Shown here in pieces: positions 41,250-52,210 of a DNA stretch of 64,000 nt. The notes beneath the pieces were generated by a model that worked only from the letters and a program-made list of their open reading frames with translations, had not been told where the DNA came from and searched no databases. Position 1 is the stretch's first letter, and each line of letters opens with the position of its first letter. A program made the translations under genes and the position numbers. Source of the DNA: Epilithonimonas vandammei (lineage in GTDB: Bacteria; Bacteroidota; Bacteroidia; Flavobacteriales; Weeksellaceae); NCBI RefSeq assembly GCF_003860525.1, contig NZ_CP034161.1:2976001-3040000 (forward strand), given 5' to 3'.

Positions 41250-42367
41250 GAACGCTAAAATTTTTATTGCGAAAAGAGTTCAAACAAATCTTTCGCAACA
41301 AAGCCTTGTTGCCATTGATTTTTGTTGTGCCGATAGTACAGTTGCTGATACTGCCGTTGGCAGCTGATTATGAAGTAAAAAACATCAACATTTCAATCGT
41401 TGACCACGACCATTCTACCTATTCCCAACAACTGATTTCAAAAATTACCGCTTCTGGATATTTTCAGTTGGCAGATTACGGCACATCATTCAATCAGGCA
41501 TTTCAGCAAATAGAAAAAGACAAGTCCGATTTGATATTGGAAATTCCGCAGGGCTTTGAAAAGAATTTGGTAAGTGAAAATTCAGAAAAATTATTTGTTG
41601 CAGTTAATGCAATCAATGGCGTAAAGGCAGGTTTGGGCGGTGCTTATCTCAATCAGATTATTACTGCATACAACAATGATATTCGCTTGCAATGGTCACA
41701 GCCCGATAAATTTAATACGACACCTGTTATCAGTATTGCCTCATCAAATTGGTTCAACAAATTTTTGAACTATCGTTTTTTTATGGTTCCGGGCATATTG
41801 GTTGTATTGGTAACAATGGTCGCTTCTTATATGTCTGCATTGAACATTGTAAAAGAAAAAGAAGTCGGAACAATAGAGCAAATCAACGTTACACCTATTA
41901 AAAAATATCAGTTTATTTTGGGTAAGCTCATTCCGTTTTGGGTAATAGGAATGTTTATTTTTAGTGTAGGATTGCTCATTGTGGGACGTTTCGTTTACGG
42001 CATTGTTCCTGTCGGCAGTTTGCTTTTGTTGTATGGTTATTTGGCCATTTATCTGATTGCTTTATTAGGAATGAGCTTGCTCATTTCAACCTTTGCCGAA
42101 ACACAACAGCAAGCAATGTCAGTCGCTTTCTTTTTCATTATGATTTTTATGCTGATGGGCGGTCTGTTTACATCTATCGACAGTATGCCGACTTGGGCTT
42201 ATTACATCGCAAAGAGCATTCCTGTAACGTATTTTATTGAGGTAGTACGAATGATAATTTTAAAGGGAAGCGGTTTTGCCGACATCAAATATCATTTCGT
42301 TATTATGATTGGATTTGCCGTTTTATTAAATGGTTTGGCGATTTGGAATTACAAGAAAACCAGTTAG
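41246..42367 (+). CDS. ABC-2 type permease (YbhR-like)
   Basis: 373 residues with the same layout as the preceding permease: an N-terminal helix, a periplasmic domain, then 'FFMVPGILVVLVTMVASYMSALNIVKEKEVGTIEQINVTPIKKYQFILGKLIPFWVIGMFIFSVGLLIVG'. It completes the YbhGFSR-like exporter. A weak hairpin (CCAC ... GTGG followed by T5) lies just after its stop, near 42380-42400, and may end the operon. Confidence 0.92.
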   Translation: MRTLKFLLRKEFKQIFRNKALLPLIFVVPIVQLLILPLAADYEVKNINISIVDHDHSTYSQQLISKITASGYFQLADYGTSFNQAFQQIEKDKSDLILEIPQGFEKNLVSENSEKLFVAVNAINGVKAGLGGAYLNQIITAYNNDIRLQWSQPDKFNTTPVISIASSNWFNKFLNYRFFMVPGILVVLVTMVASYMSALNIVKEKEVGTIEQINVTPIKKYQFILGKLIPFWVIGMFIFSVGLLIVGRFVYGIVPVGSLLLLYGYLAIYLIALLGMSLLISTFAETQQQAMSVAFFFIMIFMLMGGLFTSIDSMPTWAYYIAKSIPVTYFIEVVRMIILKGSGFADIKYHFVIMIGFAVLLNGLAIWNYKKTS

Positions 42368-42670
42368 CATATCGACCCACGGCCAGTAAAACTTGTGGTT
42401 TTTGTGAGACATTATGGAAGTATTTTTATACGATAACAAAGTTTCAGAAAGCAAAAATTATATCATTCTGTAACTAAAATTAAAAATTACAAATGGTTTT
42501 TAAGTGGAAACTTATGCCCTTAAATTATGAAATAAAGCCATTAGTTCAATTTCCTGAATAAATCACGGTATGTCGAAAATGTGAGCGAGGAACTGGATAA
42601 AACCTAAAATAGATAAAGGATTAGGCTTTTCTATTTGTAATCCAAACATCAAGATTTAAAAACTAACTGA
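42368..42670. other. Spacer between efflux operon and rteC
   Basis: 303 bp, AT-rich. It contains a possible terminator just after the permease stop and, at about 42625-42650, an inverted pair GGATTA / TAATCC that encloses TCTATTTG, a weak -7-like element for rteC. I see no operator array and no open frame of interest. Confidence 0.4.
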
Positions 42671-43498
42671 ATGGAAAAATTTTATAATGAAACGCTACAT
42701 AAGCTGGAAACGGAAATCAACGAATTAGAGATTGAAGCCGATTACTCTATACAACGGATAGAAGCTGTTATAGATGTCATCCTTAAATGTCTGTCCGAAG
42801 TAAAGAAGTATGTTTTAAATAGGGGGTTTAAGAGTATTAATGAGGAAATCCATTTTTTCAAATGTCAGAAACCTGCTATCGTTTCAAAACTCATTTACTA
42901 TAATGCCATTTATAAAATCGAAACAAAAAAGCCTTACGGTGCAAAACCTATCAGGAAATACCTTAATGATGAATTAAAAAAACTCAAAAGGTATTTTGAC
43001 AACAACCTTGAATTTTATAAATACTACCGAACCAGTAATTCTTTTATTGACGACAAGCTCTTTGTAAGAGGTAGGTACGATATTAAGCTAAGTTTAGACA
43101 CGTTTTATTTTGAGGCAGACCGTAACTTTTCCACTTCCCACGATTACAAAGTGGCAAAGATTATAGCTAATGACCGGATACAAGTTTATCTTGAAGACCA
43201 ACTTCACAACACGGCATATAGAGATAAATCAACAGAACTGCCGAAATTAAATTGGACAGGGAGTAAAACGGCATTGATAGAATTAATTTATGCCCTACAT
43301 TCACAAGGTGTATTTGACAACGGGAATGCAGATATTAAAGTTATTGCCAAAACATTTGAACGTATTTTTAATATTGACTTAGGGGACTTTTATCATACGT
43401 TTATGGAACTTAAATCCCGAAAAATAAACCGAACTAAATTCCTTGATAGCCTATGTGATGCGCTAATCAAGAAAATGGACGAAAAGGAAGAGATGTAA
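42671..43498 (+). CDS. rteC: RteC-type regulator of excision
   Basis: 275 residues. 'ETEINELEIEADYSIQRIEAVIDVILKCLSEVKKYVLNRGFKSINEEIHFFKCQKPAIVSKLIYYNAIYKIETKKP' is the conserved N-terminal half of RteC. The C-terminal half (LNWTGSKTALIELIYALHSQGVFDNGNADIKVIAKTFERIFNIDLGDFYHTFMELKSRKINRTKFLDSL) is a winged-helix DNA-binding domain. In CTnDOT, RteC activates the excision operon by binding upstream of its promoter. Here it is the best candidate activator for the five array promoters. Confidence 0.92.
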   Translation: MEKFYNETLHKLETEINELEIEADYSIQRIEAVIDVILKCLSEVKKYVLNRGFKSINEEIHFFKCQKPAIVSKLIYYNAIYKIETKKPYGAKPIRKYLNDELKKLKRYFDNNLEFYKYYRTSNSFIDDKLFVRGRYDIKLSLDTFYFEADRNFSTSHDYKVAKIIANDRIQVYLEDQLHNTAYRDKSTELPKLNWTGSKTALIELIYALHSQGVFDNGNADIKVIAKTFERIFNIDLGDFYHTFMELKSRKINRTKFLDSLCDALIKKMDEKEEM

Positions 43499-43507
43499 TG
43501 GACTTTC

Positions 43508-46500
43508 TTACAATACGCCACGAGGTAAGTGAATAACTTTTGCCCGTACAATATTCTCCGAATTGTTTGGCGTTTCTTTCTGCTTTTCTACCTGCTCCGC
43601 AGGTTCTCCTTTAGTTTCCGGCGTAATGGATAACTGTATCTTTCGCTCAACAGCAGCCAGTTCCGTTTTCAATTCGCTCAATCTGCCTTCTTTAGACCAC
43701 GTACCGTTTACCACTTCTTGAAGAATGGGCAGGTCTTTTTCTATCTCCGCAATTTTCTTTTGCTCCTGCTCGATATAGCCCGGCAATTTCTCCAGTGCAT
43801 TAAGAAAGTTCATAGCCGCCAGCTTCTCATCTTTAGCAATTAAACCGTTGTTGTAGGTATATTTGATATTGCCCTCTCCCTGCACTAAAAAGCGGTTTAC
43901 CCGTATATCCACGCCCTCCTTTTCGGACATTTCGGTTTTGACATACAAGGTAAATCCGTACAGGCTTCCTATTTCTTCATACTGACCTCCGGTGCGGGCT
44001 TTGTCCGCAAGCTGGTTAAGCTTTGCACCGATTTGTTTTGCATTAGCGTTGGGCGATAAACCGTCCAACTGAACAGGGTTTAAAATTCTGCCGTCCTGCC
44101 GTTTTTGTATGCGTTGCTGTAAATTATCCCAATCGGTTGTCATTCGGTTCAGGCGGGATTGAGCTGCGTTAAATTCTTCCGTATAGTTTTCCAATTTGGA
44201 TTTAGCACTATACTTGGAACGGTTAAACGCTTGCTTCTCGCTTTCCAATCCAGCAATCTGTTTTTCAACCCTCGCTTTATCCAGCAGGTCAGTATTTCCC
44301 GACAGGATTGCCACATATTCCGAAAAGTTCATTCCTGATTTTTCGTCCATACTGCCCTCATCAATGGTACGTTTACCGAGATTATTGGACTTTAATTGGT
44401 CGATAAAAAGCTGTTTGTTAAACAGCAGGTTGAACTTATAGCTATCCAGCGATTTTTCAACGGCGTAGATAATGACATCTACTTTGTTGTTGTTAAAGTG
44501 CTTGGCAATTTCATTGCCCTTGCGGACTGCCCGACCGTCACGCTGGGCAAGGTCGGACGGTCGCCACGGCGTATCTAAATGATGAACGGCAACAGCTCTT
44601 TTCTGTGCGTTTACGCCTGTTCCGAGCATACTCGTTGAGCCGAACAGCACACGGATTGTACCGTCGTTCATTCCCTTGATAAGTGCCTTACGTTGCTTGT
44701 CTGTTTTGGCTTCCTGAATAAACCGGATTTCATTCGCAGGGATATTGTGGTCTTCCACGAGCTTACGTTTGATTTCGGAGTACACATTCCATTCATTCGG
44801 TTTGTAAGTGCCTAAATCCGAGAAAACGAATTGCGTTCCTTTCTGTGCGTTGAATTTGTTGTAATATTTCGCAATATTATTGGCACAGTGAGAGGCTTTG
44901 TTATCAGGGTGGTCTTCGTAGATACCGCTTACCATTCGCATATCCAAAGACATCTTACGGGCATAGTCCGTAGCGATGAGCATCTTTGCTTTTTCCTCTG
45001 ATTTTGATAGCGGTGCTCTGCCGAGTAATTCCCCTTTGCCTGTTTTGGCAAACTCCATTAGGTTTTGAATAAACTCCTCTTGGTCTGGCGTAGGCGGAAT
45101 GTTATACAGGATTTCGTTTTTTTCAGGTCGGTCAATGCCTATATCCTTTGCAGTACGGTAGTCCGTGATTTCCGAATAGAATTGAGCCAATTCCGGTACT
45201 TTGATGAAGTAACGGAAACGCTCTTTTGCCACGATATTATTAGCCACCGAAAATTCGTAATCGGTCGTCTTTCTTGCGTAGATAGCCGCCCAAGCATCAA
45301 AACAGTTGATACCCTGTTTTTCCAATGCTCTTGGGCGTAGATACTTAAACAGCAGGTACAGCTCCGTTAAGGAGTTGCTTATCGTTGTTCCCGAAAGAAA
45401 GGTTGCCCCCATATCCGCATCAATACGCTCCTGAATGGTACGGATAGCAAAAAGCAGGTTTAACGCTTTTTGGCTACCGTCCACGTTGCCCAATCCGGCA
45501 ACCCGGCTATGACGGGTATTGAACATTAGATTTTTAAATTGGTGGCTTTCGTCGATAAATAAATGGTCTATGCCCATCATCTTAAAATCGACAATATCAT
45601 CTTTGCGGTTCTCAATATCGTGCTGTAACGTTTTTAGTTTGACTTCAAGATTGTCTTTCCGTTTGATAGCTCCGGCAAGCATACCCCTTGTTACTTCCGC
45701 ACCGTCTGCCTCCATTGCATAGAGGTTTCGCTCTACGTTATCCAATTCTATTTCGAGGATTTCCTTTTGGATTTCGGGCGATTGGGGTATCATTTCGAAT
45801 TGGTCGTGTGTCAATATCACGCAATCCCAATCATTATTTTTAATATCTCCGAAAATCCGCAGGCGTTTTTGGGGTGTGAAATCTTCTTTGCCCGGAAACA
45901 ATATTTTTGCGTGTGGGTAGGCTGTCCGGTAGGCTTCGGCGATTTCGTGAACATTACTTTTTAACCCGATAATCATTGGCTTGTGAGCCAATCCCAAACG
46001 CTTCATTTCCTGTGCAGCGGTACACATAACCAACGTTTTTCCTGCACCTACTTCGTGGTCGCAGATAGCACCGTTGTTCAGCTTAATCATCCAAACGGTG
46101 TCCTTTTGGCTGTCGTACAGGTCTTCGATGCCTAACGCTTTGCGGTCTAATCCCGCAAAGTCCTGATGTGTTCCGTCATAGTTTGGGCGGACGAAACAGT
46201 TAAACGTATCGTTATATTGGTCGGTCAGTCGGGTTTTAAATTCATCGGATTGTGCAAATAGCCAATCGGTAAAAGCGGTACGGATTTCGTCAATTTTGGT
46301 ATTAGCTATTTGTATAGCCTCCATATCCTTGACCTTGACTTCCTGCCCGTCTATTTCTACTTTCTTGGTTATATCAGGTGTTGTATTGACAAGAGCGTGC
46401 TTCATCAAAGCCACGCCGTCAAACGTCCGGCTTTCAGCCTTGACCGCATATTTTACCCAAATGTTTTGGTTTCCCTGATTACAGATGACGGAAAAATCAT

Positions 46501-48946
46501 CGGAGCTGTCCGAATAGTGGATTTTTACATCGGCATCAAACAGGTGCGAGGCAAATTTGGCATAAACGTCTGTGGGTATCCAGCGTTCGCCGAGGTTGAA
46601 GTCCAGCTCCTCAAATTCGATACGTCTTGGTCGGGCTTCCTCTAAAGCGGTAAGGCTTTCTTTGGCTTCGGTATCATCGGGATAGTTTTCGAGATAGGCT
46701 CTTACTTCATCTGCTTTCTCCACCACGTTGCCTGCAATCCAACGTTCGGCTATTTCATATTCCTGTTGTAGCGGATTGTAGAACAACCGCCCGTGCAGGG
46801 CTTCTTTCAGGGTATCGGCAGGCAGGCTGCTGATTTCGGACATAAAGTCCAAATCCACATTTCCGTATTTGTTCAGGGAGGCAGCTAAAGCCTCTTCGGG
46901 ATTGTCGGTTGCTAACGTAATGGTAGAAAAGCTAACGGGACGGCTGAAAATATCCGCTTTATGGATTATGCCGCCAATGACACGCTCCAGATAGGGGATT
47001 TCTTTACCTGCACTGTCTGTTTTTATCAGCTTGGCATTGTCGGCAGTATTGAGATTGCCGTATTTTTTGGTAAAGGCATCGTACAGCAGGTTCAGGGTTT
47101 CCCGTTCTTCCCTGTGTTCGGTCTGTTTTTCAGCTTCTTTTTGGTACAGGTTGATATAACTGTCCCTTACGGCTATGTAGGCTTCGGCTCTTGCTTTCTG
47201 TGCCGACGGCAATTGCAATGGATGAAAGATAGCTTTTTTGTCTTCCTTATCCACCTCTTGCAAATAGCCGACCCAACCGTTATCCACCACAAGGCAATCA
47301 TTCCGGTGGAATAATTGCAGTTCGCCGCTATACGGAGCAGGTTCAGGAACGGTGTTAATATCGGTAACGGGAATGGCAGTCTTATCAGACTGGCCATTGC
47401 CGTTTATTTGTGAAAACAGGTCGCCGATGGCTTCCTGTTTTTTGCTGTTTACTTGGCTTTTTCCATTGGTAGCACCATTGGATTTTAGCGGTGTATAAGG
47501 TTGCTGCCTGGCACTGCTGAACAGGTCGGGTTGACGACCTATTGTGCCTCTTCTTTTATTACTACTTTGCCTTTTGTTTTGGGTAGTTCTTTTAGGTGGA
47601 GCAAGCACCATTACAGGCTCACCCGCACTTTCAAACAGGTCAAAAATGCTTAGTTGTTTTAGTTCCTGTGGGCTTTCCTGATGGACTACCGGAGTGGTTA
47701 TAAGCTGCGGTTTTTGCTGAACGATTACAGGGTCAATGACCGGAGGTGTAACCTTTGGCTCAATCGGAATTTGTATAACAGGCTCTTCGTTCCGTTCGCC
47801 TCTATATAAATTCAAATTCAGGTGCTTTCCAAAATCTTCCGAAAGCATTTGCTTCAAATCTTTGGCAATCCCCTCAACGCCGTCTTTATGCGTATAAATT
47901 AAGGCGGGTTGCCCGTATGGGTCGGTATCTAATTTTTGGTCGGTATGGATAATTCTTGCACTATCCTGAAAGAGTGCATTGCCCGGTGTATTGTATTCGG
48001 TTGGCTTACTTTGACAAAACAGCTCTTCCCTGTCGGTCAGATTTTGTTTTGCCAATTTTTTTTGCAGGATAATCAGGTCGCTGCCCACTTCCGTACCTGC
48101 ATAGTCGGTAAACAGGTTGTTGGGTAGTCTTACAACCGAAACCAAATTATTATCCTGCATCAACGCCCTGCGTATGGGTTCGTTCTTAGGGCTGTTCAGA
48201 ATACCCTGTGAAGTAATGTAAACCAACAAACCGCCCTCACGGAGCATCTCAGCACCTTTCAGAAAAAAGTAATTGTGTATGCTTCGGGCAGCCTGTACTT
48301 TGGCATCGTCCCTGCTTCGGGAAAAGGACAAATCAAATACGGAAGTATCGCCGAACGGGATGTTACTGGCGATTACATCAAAGCTGTTTTGTCCCTTTTC
48401 GGGGATTTCCTCAAAACCGTTTATACGGATATTACTTTCGGGGTAAAGCTGCTTTAAAATCTTGCCTGTAAGCAAGTCCTTTTCATAAGCGGTAACACTG
48501 GTTTTCTGATTTTCTGAAAAGGATTGGATGAATGAACCGATACCTGCGGAGGGTTCGAGGAATTTATCAATGTGCAGACCATTATCCCGTAAGGCAGATG
48601 AAATGGCATCTATAACCTTTGGTGGGGTATAAAAAGCCGTCAGTACGGAACTTTTCATACTGTCCACATACCTGCGGTATTGCTTATCGTCTTGGGAATT
48701 TTCTTTGAGTAGTTGGTGGAGTTCCTGCGTGAGTGGAAAGAGGTCGTGTTCTGTTTTTCTCCAATGATTGATGTCTATTTCGTTTTCTACGGGGTTCAGA
48801 ACGAATTTAAGACCGCCAAATCCGCTGTATCGCATCATTAGCAGTCTTTCGCCTACGGTGGCTTGCCGTTTCTCCTTTTCCAGTTTAAAAACAATTCGCA
48901 GGGCATCAATATTCTGTTGGAGATGGAACCGCTTACTGAAGCCCAT
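43508..48946 (-). CDS. ICE methylase-helicase fusion protein
   Basis: 1812 residues from the ATG at 48946 (a TTG lies three codons upstream). The N-terminal 350 residues are an adenine-methylase-like domain: '[15 protein letters not shown]' (SAM motif I) and '[10 protein letters not shown]', where the catalytic (N/D)PP(Y/F) reads NIPF. The centre holds a SNF2-type helicase: '[18 protein letters not shown]' (Walker A), '[11 protein letters not shown]' (DESH box) and '[14 protein letters not shown]' (motif VI). The last 250 residues are coiled coil. Such proteins are nearly universal in Bacteroidota ICEs, with a presumed role in protecting or remodelling entering DNA. It overlaps DUF1896. Confidence 0.88.
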   Translation of the reverse strand: MGFSKRFHLQQNIDALRIVFKLEKEKRQATVGERLLMMRYSGFGGLKFVLNPVENEIDINHWRKTEHDLFPLTQELHQLLKENSQDDKQYRRYVDSMKSSVLTAFYTPPKVIDAISSALRDNGLHIDKFLEPSAGIGSFIQSFSENQKTSVTAYEKDLLTGKILKQLYPESNIRINGFEEIPEKGQNSFDVIASNIPFGDTSVFDLSFSRSRDDAKVQAARSIHNYFFLKGAEMLREGGLLVYITSQGILNSPKNEPIRRALMQDNNLVSVVRLPNNLFTDYAGTEVGSDLIILQKKLAKQNLTDREELFCQSKPTEYNTPGNALFQDSARIIHTDQKLDTDPYGQPALIYTHKDGVEGIAKDLKQMLSEDFGKHLNLNLYRGERNEEPVIQIPIEPKVTPPVIDPVIVQQKPQLITTPVVHQESPQELKQLSIFDLFESAGEPVMVLAPPKRTTQNKRQSSNKRRGTIGRQPDLFSSARQQPYTPLKSNGATNGKSQVNSKKQEAIGDLFSQINGNGQSDKTAIPVTDINTVPEPAPYSGELQLFHRNDCLVVDNGWVGYLQEVDKEDKKAIFHPLQLPSAQKARAEAYIAVRDSYINLYQKEAEKQTEHREERETLNLLYDAFTKKYGNLNTADNAKLIKTDSAGKEIPYLERVIGGIIHKADIFSRPVSFSTITLATDNPEEALAASLNKYGNVDLDFMSEISSLPADTLKEALHGRLFYNPLQQEYEIAERWIAGNVVEKADEVRAYLENYPDDTEAKESLTALEEARPRRIEFEELDFNLGERWIPTDVYAKFASHLFDADVKIHYSDSSDDFSVICNQGNQNIWVKYAVKAESRTFDGVALMKHALVNTTPDITKKVEIDGQEVKVKDMEAIQIANTKIDEIRTAFTDWLFAQSDEFKTRLTDQYNDTFNCFVRPNYDGTHQDFAGLDRKALGIEDLYDSQKDTVWMIKLNNGAICDHEVGAGKTLVMCTAAQEMKRLGLAHKPMIIGLKSNVHEIAEAYRTAYPHAKILFPGKEDFTPQKRLRIFGDIKNNDWDCVILTHDQFEMIPQSPEIQKEILEIELDNVERNLYAMEADGAEVTRGMLAGAIKRKDNLEVKLKTLQHDIENRKDDIVDFKMMGIDHLFIDESHQFKNLMFNTRHSRVAGLGNVDGSQKALNLLFAIRTIQERIDADMGATFLSGTTISNSLTELYLLFKYLRPRALEKQGINCFDAWAAIYARKTTDYEFSVANNIVAKERFRYFIKVPELAQFYSEITDYRTAKDIGIDRPEKNEILYNIPPTPDQEEFIQNLMEFAKTGKGELLGRAPLSKSEEKAKMLIATDYARKMSLDMRMVSGIYEDHPDNKASHCANNIAKYYNKFNAQKGTQFVFSDLGTYKPNEWNVYSEIKRKLVEDHNIPANEIRFIQEAKTDKQRKALIKGMNDGTIRVLFGSTSMLGTGVNAQKRAVAVHHLDTPWRPSDLAQRDGRAVRKGNEIAKHFNNNKVDVIIYAVEKSLDSYKFNLLFNKQLFIDQLKSNNLGKRTIDEGSMDEKSGMNFSEYVAILSGNTDLLDKARVEKQIAGLESEKQAFNRSKYSAKSKLENYTEEFNAAQSRLNRMTTDWDNLQQRIQKRQDGRILNPVQLDGLSPNANAKQIGAKLNQLADKARTGGQYEEIGSLYGFTLYVKTEMSEKEGVDIRVNRFLVQGEGNIKYTYNNGLIAKDEKLAAMNFLNALEKLPGYIEQEQKKIAEIEKDLPILQEVVNGTWSKEGRLSELKTELAAVERKIQLSITPETKGEPAEQVEKQKETPNNSENIVRAKVIHLPRGVL

Positions 48947-49370
48947 TTTCCTCAATCCATATTGAGATGGTTCCGGTCAGTTCGGTATAGAGTAAATCAA
49001 ACTCATACCCGTAGGCGAAATCATCGGTTAATTCATATCCTGCGAAAACAGGCTCACAAACGGGAAACATTTTAAGGGCGAACGGTCGCAGTTCCTCGTC
49101 TGCCATTATGGTATCAAATTCATTGCATACCACTTTGAAAACCGTATCGAACTTGGAGAAGTGCAAGCCCTCAAAAAGTATGTAGTTGGCTATTTCGTCG
49201 CATTGCTCAATGGCGTTTCCCGAACGGAAAGCACCCTCATAAGCATTGGCAGCCCACGAAGACCGTTGGTCTATAAATTTTTGGTCGTGCGCCTTTTCGG
49301 GAAAGCTGCTATTTAATAGTTCTTGCAGTCGTAATCTGAAATACGACAGGTCTTTTTGCTGTACATCCAT
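48933..49370 (-). CDS. DUF1896 protein
   Basis: 145 residues: '[88 protein letters not shown]'. This is the DUF1896 pattern, a small helical protein regularly encoded just upstream of the methylase-helicase in Bacteroidota ICEs. It overlaps that gene by 14 bp, so translation is coupled and the two probably act together. Function unknown. Its promoter carries array E. Confidence 0.85.
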   Translation of the reverse strand: MDVQQKDLSYFRLRLQELLNSSFPEKAHDQKFIDQRSSWAANAYEGAFRSGNAIEQCDEIANYILFEGLHFSKFDTVFKVVCNEFDTIMADEELRPFALKMFPVCEPVFAGYELTDDFAYGYEFDLLYTELTGTISIWIEENGLQ

Positions 49371-49404
49371 ACTATAATTTTTGTTTAGAATTTTGCTTGA
49401 AGCC

Positions 49405-49480
49405 TAAAATTATACCAGTAGATAAGCCCCCTCACAGAAGTGGCAGGGTTTGGCTTTGAGAGGTAGTGTTTTACTAATTA
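49405..49480 (-). promoter_or_regulatory. Array promoter E (DUF1896-helicase operon)
   Basis: Units at 49441-49480: TGGCAGGGTT, TGGCTTTGAG, AGGTAGTGTT, TTACTAATTA (the last one degenerate). Toward the gene, 28 bp later, lies TAATTTTA (49405-49412) at the fixed offset. The predicted leader to the ATG at 49370 is about 30 nt. Confidence 0.68.
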
Positions 49481-49564
49481 CGGTAGAGAATTGAAATGAA
49501 GATTTGTAAAGAATTGTTGTTGTGATATAAATTTTCGCAAACTATTTTTGTGGTTTAAATATTT

Positions 49565-49580
49565 ATCGTAATATTGCGAT
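49565..49580 (+). promoter_or_regulatory. ArsR operator of the ars operon
   Basis: ATCGTAATATTGCGAT, a near-perfect palindrome centred 26 bp before the arsR ATG at 49598. A related ATCGTAATAAAGCAAT lies at 49949-49964 between arsR and the next gene. ArsR/SmtB repressors typically bind such imperfect repeats. Confidence 0.6.
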
Positions 49581-49597
49581 GTATAATTAAATGTATT

Positions 49598-49927
49598 ATG
49601 GGCGTAACAAAAACTGAAATATTTACAGAGCAGCAAAACAACTTAGCAACCTCTTTAAAGGCATTGGCTCATCCTGCCCGTATAGCTATCCTGCAATACA
49701 TCATTAAACAGAATGCTTGTATTTGTAATGACTTAGTGGAAGAATTAGGATTGGCACAGGCTACCATTTCACAACATTTGAAAGAACTGAAAAGCATTGG
49801 CATCATCAAAGGAAGCATCGAGGGAACCAGTGTATGTTACTGCATTAATGAAAGTGTTTGGCAGAAGCTAAAAAATGAACTCAATATGTTCTTTGTAGAT
49901 AATGTAGGGGTTGAGAAATGCTGTTAA
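49598..49927 (+). CDS. arsR: ArsR-family arsenic-responsive repressor
   Basis: 109 residues from the ATG at 49598 (MGVTKTEIFTEQQNNL); the upstream in-frame start falls in the operator. Winged HTH 'HPARIAILQYIIKQNACICNDLVEELGLAQATISQHLKELKSIGIIKGSIEGTSVCYC' contains a Cys pair in 'ACIC', the usual As(III) site before the recognition helix, and more Cys near the C-terminus (VCYC, EKCC). It derepresses the following three genes when arsenite binds. Confidence 0.9.
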   Translation: MGVTKTEIFTEQQNNLATSLKALAHPARIAILQYIIKQNACICNDLVEELGLAQATISQHLKELKSIGIIKGSIEGTSVCYCINESVWQKLKNELNMFFVDNVGVEKCC

Positions 49928-49985
49928 GCATTTTTTTTAACCGTATTAATCGTAATAAAGCAATATAACAATTAAATAAAAAACA

Positions 49986-50450
49986 ATGAAACTATCAAAA
50001 ATCAAAGAAATCTTACCAGCATTAGATAATGTTGAATTTCAAGTAGAGAACGGAACATTTGTACCGGAACATTTCCACGTTACAGAGGTAGGCGTAATTA
50101 CAAAACACTTCATTGATTGTGGCGGAACTATCAGAAATGAAAAAGTTGTCAATTTTCAATTATGGAATGCCAACGATTTTGAACACAGATTAAAGCCAAC
50201 CAAATTATTAAACATCATCAAACTATCTGAAGAGAAACTGGGTATCGAAGATGCCGAAATAGAAGTAGAATACCAAAGTGAAACGATTGGTAAATACGAC
50301 TTGGATTTTAACGGAAACCATTTTTTACTGAAGAACAAACAAACCGCTTGCCTGGCAAGTGATGCCTGCGGTATTCCTGCGGAAAAACAAAAAGTAAAAT
50401 TATCAGAGCTAAATAATCCTTGCTGTACAACTAATTCGGGATGTTGCTAA
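49986..50450 (+). CDS. DUF6428 protein of the ars operon
   Basis: 154 residues. 'KIKEILPALDNVEFQVENGTFVPEHFHVTEVGVITKHFIDCGGTIRNEKVVNFQLWNANDFEHRLKPTKLLNII' is a conserved small domain found next to arsR in Bacteroidota. The tail is Cys-rich (ACLASDACG ... NPCCTTNSGCC), suggesting it binds or delivers arsenite. It lies between arsR and the arsenate-reductase-like gene. Catalytic function unknown. Confidence 0.75.
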   Translation: MKLSKIKEILPALDNVEFQVENGTFVPEHFHVTEVGVITKHFIDCGGTIRNEKVVNFQLWNANDFEHRLKPTKLLNIIKLSEEKLGIEDAEIEVEYQSETIGKYDLDFNGNHFLLKNKQTACLASDACGIPAEKQKVKLSELNNPCCTTNSGCC

Positions 50451-50469
50451 ACACTAAAAACAAAATACG

Positions 50470-51084
50470 ATGTATCAAAAGCTAATCGAAATCATTAACA
50501 ATAAAATAGACGTTCACAGTATCAGCGAAGAACGTAAAACCATATTACAGCCGTTGATAGATTTTATACAGCAAAAAGTAAACGACAGGCAGGATATAAA
50601 TATCAATTTCATTTGTACCCACAATTCCCGAAGGAGCCATTTATCGCAGGTTTGGGCACAGGTAGCATCAGCACATTTTAATATGCCAAACGTACATTGT
50701 TATTCGGGTGGAACAGAAGAAACCGCACTATTCCCCAAAGTCGCAGAAACATTGACCGAACAGGGATTTAATATTTTCAAAATAGCAGATACCAATAACC
50801 CTGTATATGCCATAAAATACAGCGATAATGCTTTGCCTGTTATCGGTTTTTCAAAAAAATACGATAGCCCTTTCAATCCTGTATCAGCATTCACAGCCAT
50901 TATGACCTGTTCGCAGGCAGACGGTGGATGTCCGTTTATAGCAGGTGCGGAAAAAAGAATACCTATCACATTTGAAGACCCTAAAATATCGGACAATACA
51001 CCGGAGCAATCAAAGGTATATGCAGAAAGAAGTTTGCAGATAGCAACAGAAATGTTTTATGTCTTTTCAAAAATCAGTCAATAA
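50470..51084 (+). CDS. Arsenate reductase-like low-molecular-weight phosphatase
   Basis: 204 residues. The P-loop 'FICTHNSRRSHLSQVWAQVA' has the C-x5-R-S signature of LMW-PTPase/ArsC (thioredoxin-coupled class). An N-terminal extension of about 50 residues precedes it. 'MTCSQADGGCPFIAGAEKRIPITFEDPK' supplies the later Cys and the general-acid Asp region. It probably reduces As(V) to As(III) for export by the Acr3 protein encoded 3 bp downstream. Confidence 0.82.
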   Translation: MYQKLIEIINNKIDVHSISEERKTILQPLIDFIQQKVNDRQDININFICTHNSRRSHLSQVWAQVASAHFNMPNVHCYSGGTEETALFPKVAETLTEQGFNIFKIADTNNPVYAIKYSDNALPVIGFSKKYDSPFNPVSAFTAIMTCSQADGGCPFIAGAEKRIPITFEDPKISDNTPEQSKVYAERSLQIATEMFYVFSKISQ

Positions 51085-51087
51085 ACA

Positions 51088-52119
51088 ATGCAACCAAAAC
51101 TAAAATTCTTAGACAGATACCTAACCTTATGGATATTCCTTGCAATGGCAACAGGTATAGGATTGGGACATTTCTTTCCGGGTATCTCAAAAATTACGGA
51201 CAGCCTATCCGCAGGCACTACAAACATTCCTTTGGCAATAGGTCTGATACTGATGATGTACCCGCCATTGGCAAAAGTAGATTACACATTATTGCCCCAA
51301 GCATTTAAAGATAAAAAAGTAATCGGTATATCCTTAATTCTGAATTGGGTTATTGGTACAATATTGATGTTTGGGTTAGCCGTTTTGTTTTTACGCAATG
51401 AACCAGGTTATATGACAGGCTTGATACTGATAGGTTTGGCAAGATGTATCGCAATGGTAATCGTATGGAGCGATTTGGCAAAAGCCAACAGAGAATATAC
51501 AGCGATGTTAGTTGCGTTAAACAGTATCTTTCAGATAATAAGTTACAGCTTCTTAGTTTGGTTGTTCATCAATGTATTACCAAGCAAATTAGGATTAGCC
51601 AATTTCAATGTAAGCGTATCAATGAAAGATGTTACAGAAAGCGTATTGATATACTTAGGTATTCCTTTCTTAGCAGGTTTTCTAAGCCGTTACTTCCTTA
51701 TCAAATCAAAAGGTACAGAATGGTATAACAGAAAATTTGTACCCAAAATATCGCCCATTACATTGTATGCTTTACTGTTTACGATTGTATTAATGTTCAG
51801 TCTGAAAGGCGATAAAATAGTAGAGTTGCCAATGGATGTGGTAAAAGTAGCTATACCGCTAATCATCTATTTTGTACTGATGTTTTTTGTGAGCTTCTTT
51901 ATCAATAAATCCCTAAAAGTTCCTTACGACAAAAACGCCTCAATCGCATTTACAGCCACAGGCAACAACTTTGAATTGGCAATAGCCGTAGCAATAGCGG
52001 TTTTTGGTATTCATTCCCCACAGGCATTTGTGGGCGTAATCGGCCCACTTGTGGAAGTGCCTGTATTGATACTATTAGTACGTGCAAGTCTTTGGTTAAA
52101 GAAGAAATATTACAGTTAA
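51088..52119 (+). CDS. arsB: Acr3-type arsenite efflux permease
   Basis: 343 residues with about ten membrane helices. '[21 protein letters not shown]' contains the conserved Cys of Acr3 transporters, and '[44 protein letters not shown]' is the C-terminal family signature. It exports arsenite across the inner membrane. Last complete gene of the ars operon; the disrupted VOC gene follows after about 90 bp. Confidence 0.95.
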   Translation: MQPKLKFLDRYLTLWIFLAMATGIGLGHFFPGISKITDSLSAGTTNIPLAIGLILMMYPPLAKVDYTLLPQAFKDKKVIGISLILNWVIGTILMFGLAVLFLRNEPGYMTGLILIGLARCIAMVIVWSDLAKANREYTAMLVALNSIFQIISYSFLVWLFINVLPSKLGLANFNVSVSMKDVTESVLIYLGIPFLAGFLSRYFLIKSKGTEWYNRKFVPKISPITLYALLFTIVLMFSLKGDKIVELPMDVVKVAIPLIIYFVLMFFVSFFINKSLKVPYDKNASIAFTATGNNFELAIAVAIAVFGIHSPQAFVGVIGPLVEVPVLILLVRASLWLKKKYYS

Positions 52120-52210
52120 AAACAGGAAACAGAAGTTATGAAACGGCAATAGGATTTCAACCAATATGCTAAAAAAAACAGGGTTCAATAATTAAAATAA
52201 TATCACGACT

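Noticed and set aside
43556..43574. TTGTTTGGCGTTTCT near the end of the helicase gene, similar to an array unit
   Set aside because: Single unit within coding sequence with no further copies at 10-bp spacing.
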